Origin: Tiliqua scincoides
Lineage: Eukaryota; Chordata; Lepidosauria; Squamata; Scincidae
Direction of reading: 5' to 3'
NCBI RefSeq assembly: GCF_035046505.1
Contig: NC_089822.1
Span: forward strand, 95,819,659 to 95,883,658
Length of the DNA: 64,000 bases
Each line of letters opens with the position of its first letter. Position 1 is the first letter of the stretch. The notes under the pieces are model-generated. The model was given only the letters and a program-made list of their open reading frames with translations, was not told the DNA's origin and did not search any database. The translations under genes and the position numbers were made by a program. Shown here piece by piece: positions 46,646 through 57,648 of the stretch.

Positions 46646-47423
46646 CATTCATTTTAGAGACTGTCCTCATCCACTTCTATCCCTGTTAACTCTTCACATT
46701 GGCAAGGCTTCTTGCATGTCAGTCCCTGTATTAAAAGGTATAATCCCAACTATCCTCTTGATCATCTTGTGGAATTGTTATGTAATTACTGATGGCAAGG
46801 CAAAGGTCAAGTGGAAGGCTGCTGGACCTAATCCCTCTACACTTAAGGTGCTGATTTGTGCCAAGATGAGAATCAATACTTTACTCCAACAGCTTCACCC
46901 CGAGCTTTCTGACGCTGCTGCTTGCTGAAAGAGAAATAACATCACATTTTAATGAAAGTCAAAGCAGGTATAACGGTTAGGAGCAACACCGAAGGCCTTT
47001 GTGCACAGTAGGTCAGATTGAAGTGTTTTAGCCTGCATTCCTGTGACACCCTACTTGATCACAATGGTGTAACATCCAGCTGGTGAATTCAGACTGGAAG
47101 GAACGCTGGGTGCCTTGGACTCATCAATGATTCACTTGCCATATGTAGCTCACAGCAGGTGTTGAAGCCATTTCCCTTTGGCTGCTTTCTGCGCGTGGGT
47201 GCTGAGCTATCCCTGGAAGGAAAAAATACATGCAAATGGCTTCCTTTGCCATTTGACCATTCATAAAATTTGACTCTATTCCCTGCCAGTGTGATCTGAA
47301 TGCAACGTGCACACAGAAGTAATTTTTTTTTCCATTTCGTACTGCATCCTAACCCCTCAACCATGCTGCAGGCATGTCCCTTCCCGTCAAAGCATGAAAT
47401 GGCCAATAGGGTGTTTTAACATA
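46646..47423. other. Unassigned noncoding sequence
   Basis: No recognised gene or repeat. Confidence 0.3.
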
Positions 47424-47857
47424 CAGCGGGCCCTCGTTATCTGTGAGGGTTTAGTTCCTGAAACTCCTGCGGACAACAAATTTCATGGACGCTGGTGTTC
47501 AGCATCTGATGCACCGCAAAGACTTACCGGCAGCCTTTAGAGGCTACTCCTGGGTTGCGTCAGGCCCATGACACTCCCTGTTGGCCTCCACAGGCCTTGG
47601 CATGCCTCGTGGAAGCATCTGGAAGTAACTTCTGGTTCTCGTCCAAAAACCCGAAGTTACTCCAGAAACTGGAAGTTGCTTCTGGAGGCCTCTGTGAGGC
47701 ATTCTGAGGCCTGTGGAGGCCAGTAGAGTGAACTGCAGGCTTGGTACAACCAAGGAGTGGCCTCCAGAGACTGCATGGACCTCCAATCCATGGGTGGCTC
47801 AATCAGCAGATGGTTAAATCCACGCATATGGGACCCATGGAGACGGAGGGTCCGCTA
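47424..47857. mobile_element. Tigger-like miniature element with TA target
   Basis: Ends CAGCGGGCCCTCGTTATC and GGAGGGTCCGCTA are inverted and flanked by TA (47422-47423, 47858-47859). The interior is a diverged palindrome around 'gaagttactccagaaactggaagttgc'. 434 bp, noncoding. Confidence 0.75.
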
Positions 47858-48079
47858 TATTTAACTTTGATGCATCTGGTACCAGCAGTGGATGGAAATA
47901 CTGAAGACAGGCATCATTTCTCACTTTACAGTAATGGCATGGAGTACTATGAAGCTGCATCATGGTTTCTCTTTTCCTTCCTGTGCCTTGAAGGCAATAT
48001 GTTCCGGGCATCATGGGAGAAGACTATGCTACTGTTTACCCTACCCCAGCATCCTTCCTTGGAAATTAAATGGTAAGGT

Positions 48080-49169
48080 GGGCTGGAGATACAGAATTTG
48101 ATTTTCTCAAGTGTCTGGGGGCTTCTCATGTTACCCCAGAGGCATGGGAAAGAGTCATAATACATAACTGGGCTCCATGTATTTGCTTTTTAGGAAAACA
48201 CACACAAGGACCATGTAGTTGGTCCCTGAAGCAATTGTATAGTGGTTGTTCATGATTTGTTTCTGGCATTCAGGACACAGGAGAACTTTGTGATTAGACA
48301 AGGATGAATTCTTTATCGAGTTGGCCTAATAGCCATTGATTTTTAAATCTGCAAGCCAGAACTGTGAGACATGTAATGCAGTGTTTCTATTTGACGATTG
48401 TGATTTTTCCAGTCCTAACCCTGATGCTCTCCTCCCTTTGCTGATGGACCTATGGCTGCAAGATCTGTGACAAGAGCAAGTTTCTTTTAATAAGAGCTTA
48501 ATGGCAAAGTTCTCTTTTCTGTTTCTGTTTCATCCTTGGAAGGAAATCTTGTAAAGTGTTCCCAGCTTTGTTTGCTCTATTGGGACTTGTGAGCAAAGTG
48601 AATTAAACTGTCTGAATGAACTCTCTTGAGGATTGACAGAGATTCTTTAATGAAGTACAAGATTTTGAGCTTGTGCGTATATGAGAGAGCAAGTAGATTT
48701 TCTTCATCAAAGGTCCATTTCCATTTCTGGAAGAAAATTGTTCTCCTACTTCAGACTCACATCAGAACAGGTTTTAAGTTACAAAAAAAAATGCAAAATA
48801 CCAACTACCCCCAAACTACTAATGCAACTTGTTCAAAAAACTGATCAAGCAAAATTTGGAGTGTTTCTTTCTTTTTTCCCTTTTTTTTAAAGTCTGTCTG
48901 GGCCTAGGAGTCACCAGGCCAAGGGGAGAGAAATAAGGCCCAACTACTCACAAGGGCTTCGGTTACAAAACTGAAACTGCATGTCCAGTTCTCCCACATG
49001 GCCTCTCAGTCAGAAGTCTTCTGGGCCAGCCTCATGAAGAAATCCTGATGATGTAACAGATGTAACACGAGCAGAAGGAGTCAAATGATATTGTAAGAAT
49101 GGCAAGACAGACGATATTTTGGAAAGAATTCAAAACTTGAAGTTAATATTCAGTATATAATATTCAGTT
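48080..49169. other. Unassigned noncoding sequence
   Basis: No gene or repeat recognised. Confidence 0.3.
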
Positions 49170-49417
49170 TCACCCCTGCTTAACTGAGTAAGAGGCACTT
49201 TTTCAAGTGGGTGCTCCTCTTTTTAGCAGGGGGAGAGTAACTGGCCCACCTCACCCCAGCAGTGTCTTTTTCTAATGGCTGTCTGCTGGTATTCTTTTGC
49301 ATCTTTTAAATTGTGAGCCTTTTCGGGACAGGGAACTATTCGATATTTGATTTTCTCTGTAAGCCACTTTGTGAACTTGTGTTGAAAAGTGGTATATTAA
49401 TACAGTTAATAATATGG
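49170..49417 (+). mobile_element. SINE-like element, second complete copy
   Basis: Aligns over its length with 39903-40140, from 'cacccctgcttaactgagtaagagg' to 'gaaaagtggtatattaatac'. It has no long AAT tail. Confidence 0.7.
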
Positions 49418-50374
49418 GAGAGTCAGTGTCAAGAGCCAGGGATGTTTTTAATCATCCATAGTCCGTCCGTCCCCAAGAATGGAAAGCTTACTTGCATTTT
49501 ATTCTTTACTGATTATTACCCTTAAATCCTACCCTTCTTTGGAGAACTCAGGGTCGAATAACAGAGTATAATACATGGAATGTGTTTTGGCTTGGGTTGT
49601 TTTGCTCCCTCCATTCCCAAATCCAAGCAGGATAAAGCAAAACTCCTGGCAAGGTGCTAGGGTGGCTTTCTCTGCCGTGGTTCAGTTCAGGTTTGCACCC
49701 ACTCACCCCACACTATTTCAGGGAGGAAAATAGCTTCAATTAACTTCAATGTTCTTGCATCTCAAGAGTGACGAAGAGCTGGTCTGCAAAACCTGGCTTT
49801 TCTTCTCTTTGTAGTTTTTTCCCCTTCCCCCTCCTCGCTCCTTTGAAATACGTTGGCATTAGAAAAGACTCTTTCAGTTTTATTTTGAGTCCCTGGTGTA
49901 TTGGGTTAGCCTGTGTGATGTATCAGAATATTAAGCCTCCCACAAATGTGTTGGCTGCTTCCATTGTTGCCTAGATGGGAGCATGATTTATAAGGAGTTT
50001 GCTGTTTGTTACAGTTGTGTTACATTATCTCATGCTGGCGCAATATGGGCAAATGGGACGGAATATTTGCATAAGGCTGTAAACCAAGCTAATGGAATGT
50101 GACAGGATGTAAATGTTATCTGCCCAGGTGAAGACTGGATTTACTTTGTGGAGATCCATAAAAGAAGCTCAGAGGAGCCTATTTTACTAGAACTTCAGTG
50201 AAAGAATAGCTCAGCTTGCAAATCGGTCTTCTCTCCGCCTTGCCAAAAGCAGAGCTTCTTCATCATCAGAGATGAAAATGAAAACTCAAGTGAGGCATTC
50301 AAGAGAAATACTAAAGATGTGTCACTATTACTCTGGAAGCAATTGCCCCTAAACCTTTCTGGTATTGCCAAAGG

Positions 50375-50378
<4 letters not shown>
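49418..50378. other. Unassigned noncoding sequence
   Basis: Unique sequence with no repeat or gene recognised. Confidence 0.3.

Positions 50379-50420
<42 letters not shown>
50379..50420. repeat. (CT)n microsatellite
   Basis: About 21 CT units. Confidence 0.95.
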
Positions 50421-50423
<3 letters not shown>

Positions 50424-50672
50424 GTTTTTATTTATTGCTCTTTGTGCAACTTAAGAGTGTGCTGTGCAATTGCCTATCTTTGGGAATGGAACATCAGTTC
50501 CTAGTATGATGGTGAATTATGTATGGTCCTGGTTTTTATTTTTTGCAACGCTTCCTTGTGAAGGTGGGTGACGAATTCCAAGGGAAAAGAACATGTTGCA
50601 GCACAAACTGTAGGGATGCCAAAATAAAGCAGTAATGGTTGTATTTTCAAAGAGATTGAGGTTGCATTATAC

Positions 50673-50724
50673 CATACAAACTTACTGGGGTTTGTTTCTG
50701 AGTAGACATGCAAAGGATTGCACT
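50673..50724 (-). repeat. Partial foldback element H
   Basis: 'cttactggggtttgtttctgagtagacatgcaaaggattgcactg' is one arm plus part of the core. Confidence 0.5.
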
Positions 50725-50994
50725 GTTAGGAATTGTATCAGACCATGCTGGTCATGAGAAAAGACTTGCCTCTGCTGGTTTCCGGAAGTGCTGAAATGTG
50801 TGGGCAGCTTGATGAAAGTGTCGACCCAATGTGCGGTGGCAGTGAAGAAGGCCAATTCTATGCTTGGGATCATTAGAAAAGGTATTGAGAATAAGACGGC
50901 TAATATTGTGATGCCGTTGTACAAATCAATGGTAAGGCCACACATGGAGTATTGTGTCCAGTTCTGGTCACTGCATCTCAAAAAGGATATTGTA

Positions 50995-51021
50995 TTGGCA
51001 ACCTTCAGTCTCGAAAGACTA
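50995..51021 (-). promoter_or_regulatory. LINE-V 3' terminal hairpin, candidate reverse transcriptase recognition site
   Basis: On the minus strand the stop TAG (51021-51019) runs straight into agtct-ttcg-agact (51020-51007) and 'gaaggttgcc'. The 5-bp stem with a UUCG loop is shared with all LINE-V copies, the deletion derivatives and five of the six 5S-SINEs. In stringent LINEs such a 3' stem-loop is what the reverse transcriptase binds (family knowledge); here it is inference. Confidence 0.65.
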
Positions 51022-54000
51022 TGGTATCGCGCTCTGAAAGGTGGTTCTGGCACAGCGTCTAGTGTGGCTGAAAAGGCCAATCCGGGAGTGACAATCCCTT
51101 CCACACCGGGAGCAAGTGCAGTCTGTCCCTGGTCTGTCTCCCTGGCTATGGGCCTTCCTTCTTTGCCTCTTAGCCTCAGACTGTTGGCAAAGTGTCTCTT
51201 CAAACTGGGAAAGGCCATGCTGCACAGCCTGCCTCCAAGCGGGCCGCTCAGAGGCCAGGGTTTCCCACTTGTTGAGGTCCATCCCTAAGGCCTTCAGATC
51301 CCTCTTGCAGATGTCCTTGTATTGCAGCTGTGGTCTGCCTGTAGGGCGCTTTCCTTGCACGAGTTCTCCATAGAGGAGATCCTTTGGGATCCGGCCATCA
51401 TCCATTCTCACGACATGACCAAGCCAACGCAGGCGTCTCTGTTTCAGCAGTGAATACATGCTAGGGATTCCAGCACGTTCCAGGACTGTGTTGTTTGGAA
51501 CTTTGTCCTGCCAGGTGATGCCGAGGATGCGTCGGAGGCAGCGCATGTGGAAAGCGCTCAGTTTCCTCTCCTGTTGTGAGTGAAGAGTCCATTACTCGCT
51601 GCAGTACAGAAGTGTACTCAGGACGCAAGCTCTGTAGACCTGGATCTTGGTATGTTCCGTCAGCTTCTTGTTGGACCAGACTCTCTTTGTGAGTCTGGAA
51701 AACGTGGTAGCTGCTTTACCGATGCGCTTGTTTAGCTCGGTATCGAGAGAATGAGTGTCGGAGATCGTTGAGCCAAGGTACACAAAGTCATGGACAACCT
51801 CCAGTTCATGCTCAGAGATTGTAATGCAGGGAGGTGAGTCCACATCCTGAACCATGACCTGTGTTTTCTTCAGGCTGATTGTCAGTCCAAAATCTTGGCA
51901 GGCCTTGCTAAAACGATCCATGAGCTGCTGGAGATCTTTGGCAGAGTGGGTAGTGACAGCTGCATCGTCGGCAAAGAGGAAGTCACGCAGACATTTCAGC
52001 TGGACTTTGGATTTTGCTCTCAGTCTGGAGAGGTTGAAGAGCTTTCCGTCTGATCTGGTCCAGAGATAGATGCCTTCTGTTGCAGTTCCAAAGGCCTGCT
52101 TCAGCAGGACAGCGAAGAAAATCCCAAACAAGGTTGGTGCAAGAACACAGCCCTGCTTCACTCCGCTTCGGATGTCAAAAGGGTCTGATGTGGAGCCATC
52201 GAAGACAACAGTGCCCTTCATGTCCTTGTGGAAAGATCTGATGATGCTGAGGAGCCTGGGTGGACATCCAATCTTGGGGAGAATCTTGAAGAGGCCGTCT
52301 CTGCTGACCAGGTCGAAAGCCTTTGTGAGATCTATGAAGGCTATAAAGAGTGGCTGTCGTTGTTCCCTGCATTTCTCCTGCAGTTGTCTAAGGGAGAATA
52401 CCATATCAGTGGTGGACCTGTTGGCTCGGAATCCACACTGCGATTCTGGATAGACGCTCTCTGCAAGTACCTGGAGCCTCTTTAGTACAACTCGGGCAAA
52501 CAGCTTTCCTACAACGCTAAGGAGAGAGATGCCGCGGTAGTTGTTGCAGTCACCCCTGTCACCTTTGTTCTTGTACAGCGTGATGATGTTTGCATCCCTC
52601 ATGTCTTGAGGTACTCCACCTTCTCTCCAGCAGAGACAGAGGATTTCATGCAGCTCAGTGACGATGATCTCTTTGCAGCATTTTAGGACTTCAGCAGGGA
52701 TGCTGTCTTTTCCAGGTGCCTTGCCAAAGGCAAGGGAGTCCAGGGCCACGTGAAGTTCTTCTAGGGTTGGTTCACTGTCAAGCTCTTCCAGCACAGGCAG
52801 GCACTCAATGTTGTTCAGTGCTTCTTCGGTGACTACATTTTCTCTGGAATATAGCTCAGAGTAGTGCTGCACCCAGCGTTCCATCTGCTGCGCCCGATCC
52901 TGGATGACCTCGCCTGTGGCAGACTTCAGAGGGGCAATTTTCTTCTGTGTTGGACCTAGGGCCTGCTTGATACCATCATACATCCCCTTGATGTTGCCCG
53001 TGTCAGCTGCTATCTGTATCTTGGAACAGAGCTGGAGCCAGTAGTCGTTAGCACATCTCCTGGCAGTCTGTTGGACTTTGCTGCGAGCAGTTCGGAGGAC
53101 CTGCAGGTTGCGCTCACTGGGACAGGCCTTGTATGCTGCTTGAGCTCTCCTCTTTTCCTCAATGACTGGTGTCAACTCCTCAGAGTGGGCTTCAAACCAG
53201 TCTGCCGCCTTGTTGGTCTTCTTGCCGAATATGGACAAGGCGGTGTTGTAAACGGTATTCTTGAAATGTTCCCATCTGTTGGATGCGTTTGCGTCGGCCG
53301 GGCCTGGAAGAGATTCCTCAAGCGCTTGTGCAAATTCCTCCACTTTTCTCTGATCCCGGGTCTTGCTGGTATCAATGCGAGGTCTTCCTTCCTTTTTCGT
53401 GTGATACAGTCGCTTTGTTTGCAGTTTCACTCTGCTGCACACCAGGGAGTGGTCAGTGTCACAGGCAGCACCATGATAACTGCGTGTGATCTTGATGCTG
53501 GGAAGGCTGGAGCGTCTGGTGAAGATCAGGTCGAGCTGGTGCCAGTGCTTTGATCTTGGATGTCTCCAAGAGACTCTATGTTGGGGCTTTGTGTTGAAGA
53601 ACGTGTTGCTGACACAGAGACCGTGATGACAGCAAAACTCTAGCAGGCATTGGCCATTTTCGTTCATCCTCCCAGTGCCAAACTGACCTAAGCAAGTGGG
53701 CCATGAACTGTTATCAGCACCAACTCTAGCATTGAAATCGCCGAGGATGAACAATGGCTCTTTTACAGGGATTTTCTTGACAGTGGTGGCCAGGTCATCA
53801 TAGAATTTGTCTTTGGCTTCTGCTGGAGACGACAGAGTCGGTGCATAAGCACTGATGAGAGTGATAGGTCCTGCTGTTGACTGGAGCTGCAGGGACAAAA
53901 TTCTTTCACTTCCCACAGTAGGTGGGATGATGGATTTCAGCAGGGTATTTCTGACCGCAAAGCCAACGCCATGTTCCCTGGTTTCGTTTGGTGGTTTTCC

Positions 54001-54282
54001 CTGCCAGAAAAATGAGAAATTTCTCTCCTTGACAGATCCGGAATCTGGCAGCCTAGTCTCTTGAAGGGCGACGATGTCCATCTGCAGTCTGCTCAGCTCC
54101 ATGTCGATGACAGCTGTTTTGCGTGCGTCGTCTATTTCTTGCAGGTCATCAGAGAAGCCAGGTGTCATTGTCCTAACGTTCCAGGTGCCCAGCTTTAGGG
54201 CAGTAGTTTTCTGTTTTCTGTTGCATGGTGCAGAGTTGTCAATCCGCTTGTCGGTTTTCACCCTAAACCCCACGCACCCCAT
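51019..54282 (-). pseudogene. LINE-V endonuclease/reverse transcriptase, one in-frame stop
   Basis: Frame of 1087 codons interrupted once by TAA at 51592-51594 (codon 897, in a position normally SE-T/S-W), leaving 896 residues before and a 190-residue in-frame remainder. Residues 30-285 are an AP-like endonuclease (GTWN 32-35, LQETR 73-77, GDFNARVG 181-188, QLD 249-251, DTDHSL 275-280). Residues 550-840 are reverse transcriptase (AFIDLTKAFD 648-657, SGVKQGCVLAP 706-716, FADD 770-773). After the stop come RWLGHVVRMDD and a C-x2-C-x12-H-x3-C finger at the end. The enzyme would nick target DNA and prime reverse transcription of its own RNA. FADD replaces the common YADD. The first ATG was chosen because it precedes the endonuclease by 30 residues. 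The stop removes the finger, so this copy is probably inactive or partly active. Confidence 0.95.
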
Positions 54283-54897
54283 GAGGTTAACGGACCGTGG
54301 CGAGGCAACACCTTACTGGCTGGGGACTGCCCAGCTTAAGGCGGGCGGTAGCTGCCCAATGAGATGCAATGATCTCTCCCACCGTCGGAAGCAGCCCCTG
54401 GCGTCATGCTCTACGCCAATCGAGCAAAGACTTATAACCGGTAAACTGCTGCTTCCCGTGTTGTGCCGACGCCGTATGGCGAAGTTGGAGTGTCCTCTCC
54501 AGTGCGCGAAGCCTGGGTAAAGAAGGTATGGAGGATAGGCTGTTACCCATGCAGCAAATCCCCCCTCTCCACGTCGCTGGAATGGTCCAATGGAAAGGCA
54601 GAAGCCAATACGGTTGGTTCCAGCGGCGTCGCAGGAGTTGCCAGAACGTGACTGTGTTCAGCCATGAACTGCCTAAGGGACTCCGGCTCCTGATTTTGCC
54701 TCGAGGTTGACTCCTGAAGCCTTTTCCAGAACTGGATGTAGCCACAAGGCAGTGGAGGTTTGAGGTCAGAGTTTCCTTCTCTTAGATGAGCTGCCTTCCT
54801 AGGCTGACGAGTCCCATCTACCCGGTGGCTGTTTAGTTGCCTCTTACAACAAGTACAGCCAAACTGAGGGCCTATTCTTAGCCCCAGCCCCCAGGGG
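54283..54897 (-). promoter_or_regulatory. LINE-V 5' region with a structured RNA segment
   Basis: About 615 bp upstream of the long frame. A hairpin at 54827-54860 has an outer stem ggctgt/acagcc and an inner stem gttg/caac around a 7-base loop; in copy B (28526-28559) the inner stem is gtcg/cgac. The extreme 5' end CCCC(N8)GGGG can also pair. A frame of about 130 codons is open across part of it (54543-54947) but ends in a stop not seen in the derivatives. Internal promoters are expected here for LINEs but no motif is certain. Confidence 0.5.
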
Positions 54898-55363
54898 CTC
54901 AAAAAGGATATAGTGGAAATGGAAAAGGTGCAAAAGAGAACAACCAAAATGACTACTGGGCTGGGGCACCTCCCTTACGAGGGAAGACTACAGCGTTTGG
55001 GGCTTTTCAGTCTAGAAAAGAGGCGCCTGAGGAGGGACATGATTGAGACATACAAAATTATGCAAGGGGTGGATAGAGTGGATAGAGAGACGCTCTTTTC
55101 CCTTTCACCAAAACCAGGGGACACCCACTAGAGTATTGGGAGAGTTAGGATAGACAAAAGAAAATATTTTTTTACCCAGCATGTAATTAGTCTGTGGAAC
55201 AACTTACCACAGGAAGTAGTGATGGCATCTTGCCTAGATGCCTTAAAGAGGGGATTGGACAAATTTCTGGAGGAAAAGTTCATCATGGGTTACAAGTCAT
55301 GGTAGGTATGTGCAAGCTCCTGTTTTTAGGCTGCCTCTGATTGTCTGATGCAGGGGAGGGCAC

Positions 55364-55632
55364 CAGTGGCATCACTAGGCTTTGTGTCACGCAGTGCGGG
55401 ATGCCAGCACGTCACCCCCCATGCAGTGGGCGGGGCAATACCCCAGGTGATGGGCGTGGTGATGTACCATCACTCCACCCCCACTGGTTTTTTGGCTGTA
55501 CCTTTTGACAGAACAAAGATAGAACACATTCTGCATAAAATTACGCATTGATTGATATATAACATGATGGTATTATTCTTCCCAATTATGATTTTAGTTA
55601 TTTTGGTCACTAGTGGTGTCACCCCCCCCCCC
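55364..55632 (-). mobile_element. hAT element, family h1, right end missing
   Basis: Starts CAGTGGCATCACTAGG. The interior 55500-55615 is the reverse complement of 8985-9090 and matches 20290-20410. The right terminus is absent where the C11 run begins, so no target duplication is seen. Inserted at or beside the end of LINE-C. Confidence 0.55.
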
Positions 55633-55663
55633 AACATGGCTGTCAAATTACTAGACCTTAATG

Positions 55664-55790
55664 CAGCAGTTCTCAAACTTTTAGCACTGGGACCCACTTT
55701 TCAGAATGACAATCTGTCCAAGACCCACCAGAAGTGATGTCATGGTGGAAGTGACATCATCAGGCAAATTAAAATAAATCAGTATAAATA
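55664..55790 (+). mobile_element. hAT family h2 left end, truncated
   Basis: CAGCAGTTCTCAAACTTTTAG then 'cactgggacccacttttcagaatg' and 'gaagtgacatcatcagg' align with 21588-21680. No matching right end was found downstream; noncoding h2-like interior may extend to about 56000. Confidence 0.6.
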
Positions 55791-56327
55791 ATTAAAGCAA
55801 AACAAATAATTAAATAAGCAGAAGCCAGCCCTATTCCACCAAGTGAATTTCCTCTGCAGCCTGCCTGCAATAACACCCTCCCTCCAAAATCAGTAAGGTT
55901 TTCAGCCCTACCCAGTGCCCAGTTCAATTTAAGAACTTCTGTTTAAACCAGATTCAGGATCCACCTGGCTTTGCAAGTCTCAAAAAGGTTCATCTTATCA
56001 GCTGAAGCCTGTTTTGATCATTTTTAGTGGGGGGGGGGGAGGCTGCCTTCTGGAGCACTTGTTGAGCTCCAGTTCCATCAGATCAGGACCATTCTGGTAG
56101 CCTTCAACTCTCCTTCACCTGATCTTTCACACCAGTCAAGGCACGTTTGCTTACTCATGAGTAAGCACGACTGTGAGGCTTAGTTTCGCTTTCCATAGGG
56201 CTCAATACATTCATCTGCTTGGAGGCAGAGACTTCCTTCTCAGGTATTTTTGGGGGCTGCATTCATTGGCTCAGGACCATTCTGGTGTCGTTGCATTCCT
56301 CTTTAGTCAGTGTGCAATTAGTGTGCA

Positions 56328-56599
56328 ACTCCTTGCCATAGGATATGGTGACGGCATCTGGCCTAGATGCTTTAAAAAGGGAATTGGACAGATTTCTGGA
56401 GAGAAAGTCCATTACAGGTTATAAGCCATGATGGATATGTGCAACCTCCTGGTTTTAGAAGTGGGTTGCCTCAGAATGCGAGGTGCAAGGGAGTGGCTCC
56501 AGGATGCAGGTCACTTGTTTTGTGTGCTCCCTGAGGCATCTGGTGGAAGCTGGACTAGATGGGCCTTTGGCCTCATCCAGTGGTGCTCTTCTTATGTTG
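56328..56599 (+). mobile_element. LINE-C 3' fragment
   Basis: Encodes a decayed end of ORF2 (NSLPxxMVTASGLDAFKRELDRFLE-like when read through) and then the 3' untranslated region 'cctcctggttttagaagtgggttgcc' to 'ctggactagatgggcctttggcc' and 'ttcttatgtt'. Older subfamily by its 'ggcctttggcc' wording. Confidence 0.75.
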
Positions 56600-56894
56600 G
56601 TATTTGACTATTTGATCAATTTGATCGATGGCAATAGTATTATTTGATAAATGACATGCCGTGTCATAAGTACTCTTATTTCCTTTCTGAAAGAGCGGAA
56701 ACAATATTTTGCCAACTGTGACATTCGGTACATTTAAAAAATCTAACTTTGGGGTTTGTTGGCAAAAATGATCCTTTACCAGCCCCCTTGATTATTTTCA
56801 CTCCCTGGCTTGTTATTTTTTTGTTGATTGATTTGATACACTGTTGTTTTCATCATGATGTTGGTGCATTTTTTAAATTGTACATGTTGCTGCA

Positions 56895-56975
56895 CATTTC
56901 ATTGTTCTTGTAAGCACTGTTAGCCACCTCGAGCCTTCTCTACAGACAAGTGGGATATAATTTAAAAAACAACAA
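56895..56975 (+). mobile_element. Sauria/BovB-type tail
   Basis: 'gtaagcactgttagccacctcgagcc' and 'acaagtgggatataatttaaaa' resemble the squamate 'gtaagccgccttgagcc...ggcgggatataaat' tail. Body not recognisable. Confidence 0.4.
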
Positions 56976-57648
56976 CACACAAATGCATAAATATTTTCGA
57001 ACAAAACTGCTGTCACACTCCAGCTTTCACATTCTGTCAAATGTTGGCTCTGGCTGCAAAATCTATTTATGCAGAGAATATCTGCAGAGACTATTCACCA
57101 CCAACTTTCACAGAGGAGACGGGTAGGGGGGTTTGTTTCAGCTTTAATTTTTGACATACAAAAGTATCTGGTATTTGACAGCTTGAGAATGAGATTGAGG
57201 ACACCTGTCAAAATGCAGATCACCGTATTTCAAAAACTTGAGGTAAGATCCTCTGAAGGATCATATTTAAAATCCAAAAGTTAGAAACTGAGGGATTTTC
57301 TTTTGGATGGAAAATGTGTTTATGGCTTTGAACTAAACACAACCACTTGTAAATTCACCCGATAACACTACCTACTTCAAACCTGCCAATACATAGACAT
57401 TCCCCTCTTTGGAATTTTTCCACAGTTCTGGCTGTGGGCTGGAGTTTCCTTGACTTCCGAGGAAGAAGCAAGCCTAGTCCAAGGTTGTCACAAAGCAGCT
57501 TTATTTGTCTAAAATCTAAGAGCATCAACTTACAGGAGCATCTCCAGGCATGAGATTTACAGCATTTCCATGTCACTCGACAGGCGATGCAACCTGCCAT
57601 CGTCCAGCAAAGTCCGAGAGCAAAGCAGTGACTGAACACAGGGACTTA
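56976..57648. other. Unassigned noncoding sequence
   Basis: No gene or repeat recognised. Confidence 0.3.

Larger units (their letters stand above)
50991..54897 (-). mobile_element. LINE-V: full-length non-LTR retrotransposon
   Basis: 3.9 kb, transcribed leftward, flanked by the exact 14-mer ctcaaaaaggatat (50977-50990 and 54898-54911). It contains a 5' region of about 615 bp, one long frame (54282 to 51019) and a 3' untranslated region of only about 25 bp. The 5' terminus CCCCTGGGGGCTGGGG matches the terminus of deletion derivative copy B, so this copy is complete. Domain order (endonuclease, reverse transcriptase, C-terminal zinc finger) and the short 3' end suggest an RTE-group or Vingi/RTE-X-like LINE; the clade needs a tree. 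The clean target duplication and single coding lesion indicate a recent insertion. Confidence 0.95.
50785..55340 (+). mobile_element. LINE-C copy split by LINE-V
   Basis: 50785-50990 encodes a reverse transcriptase C-terminal stretch (ANSMLGIIRKGIENKTANIVMPLYKSMVRPHMEYCVQFWS). After the 3.9-kb LINE-V it resumes at 54912 with VEMEKVQKRTTKM and RLGLFSLEKRRLRRDMIETYKIM, then the end of ORF2 and part of the 3' untranslated region. Blocks and order are those of CR1/L2 ORF2 ends. The frame after 54912 ends early (stop near 55130) although homologous sequence continues. It was already a truncated copy when hit by LINE-V. The right side ends at the h1 hAT at 55364. Confidence 0.85.

Noticed and set aside
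53071-53553. 160-codon plus-strand frame inside LINE-V
   Set aside because: Antisense shadow of the LINE-V coding frame.
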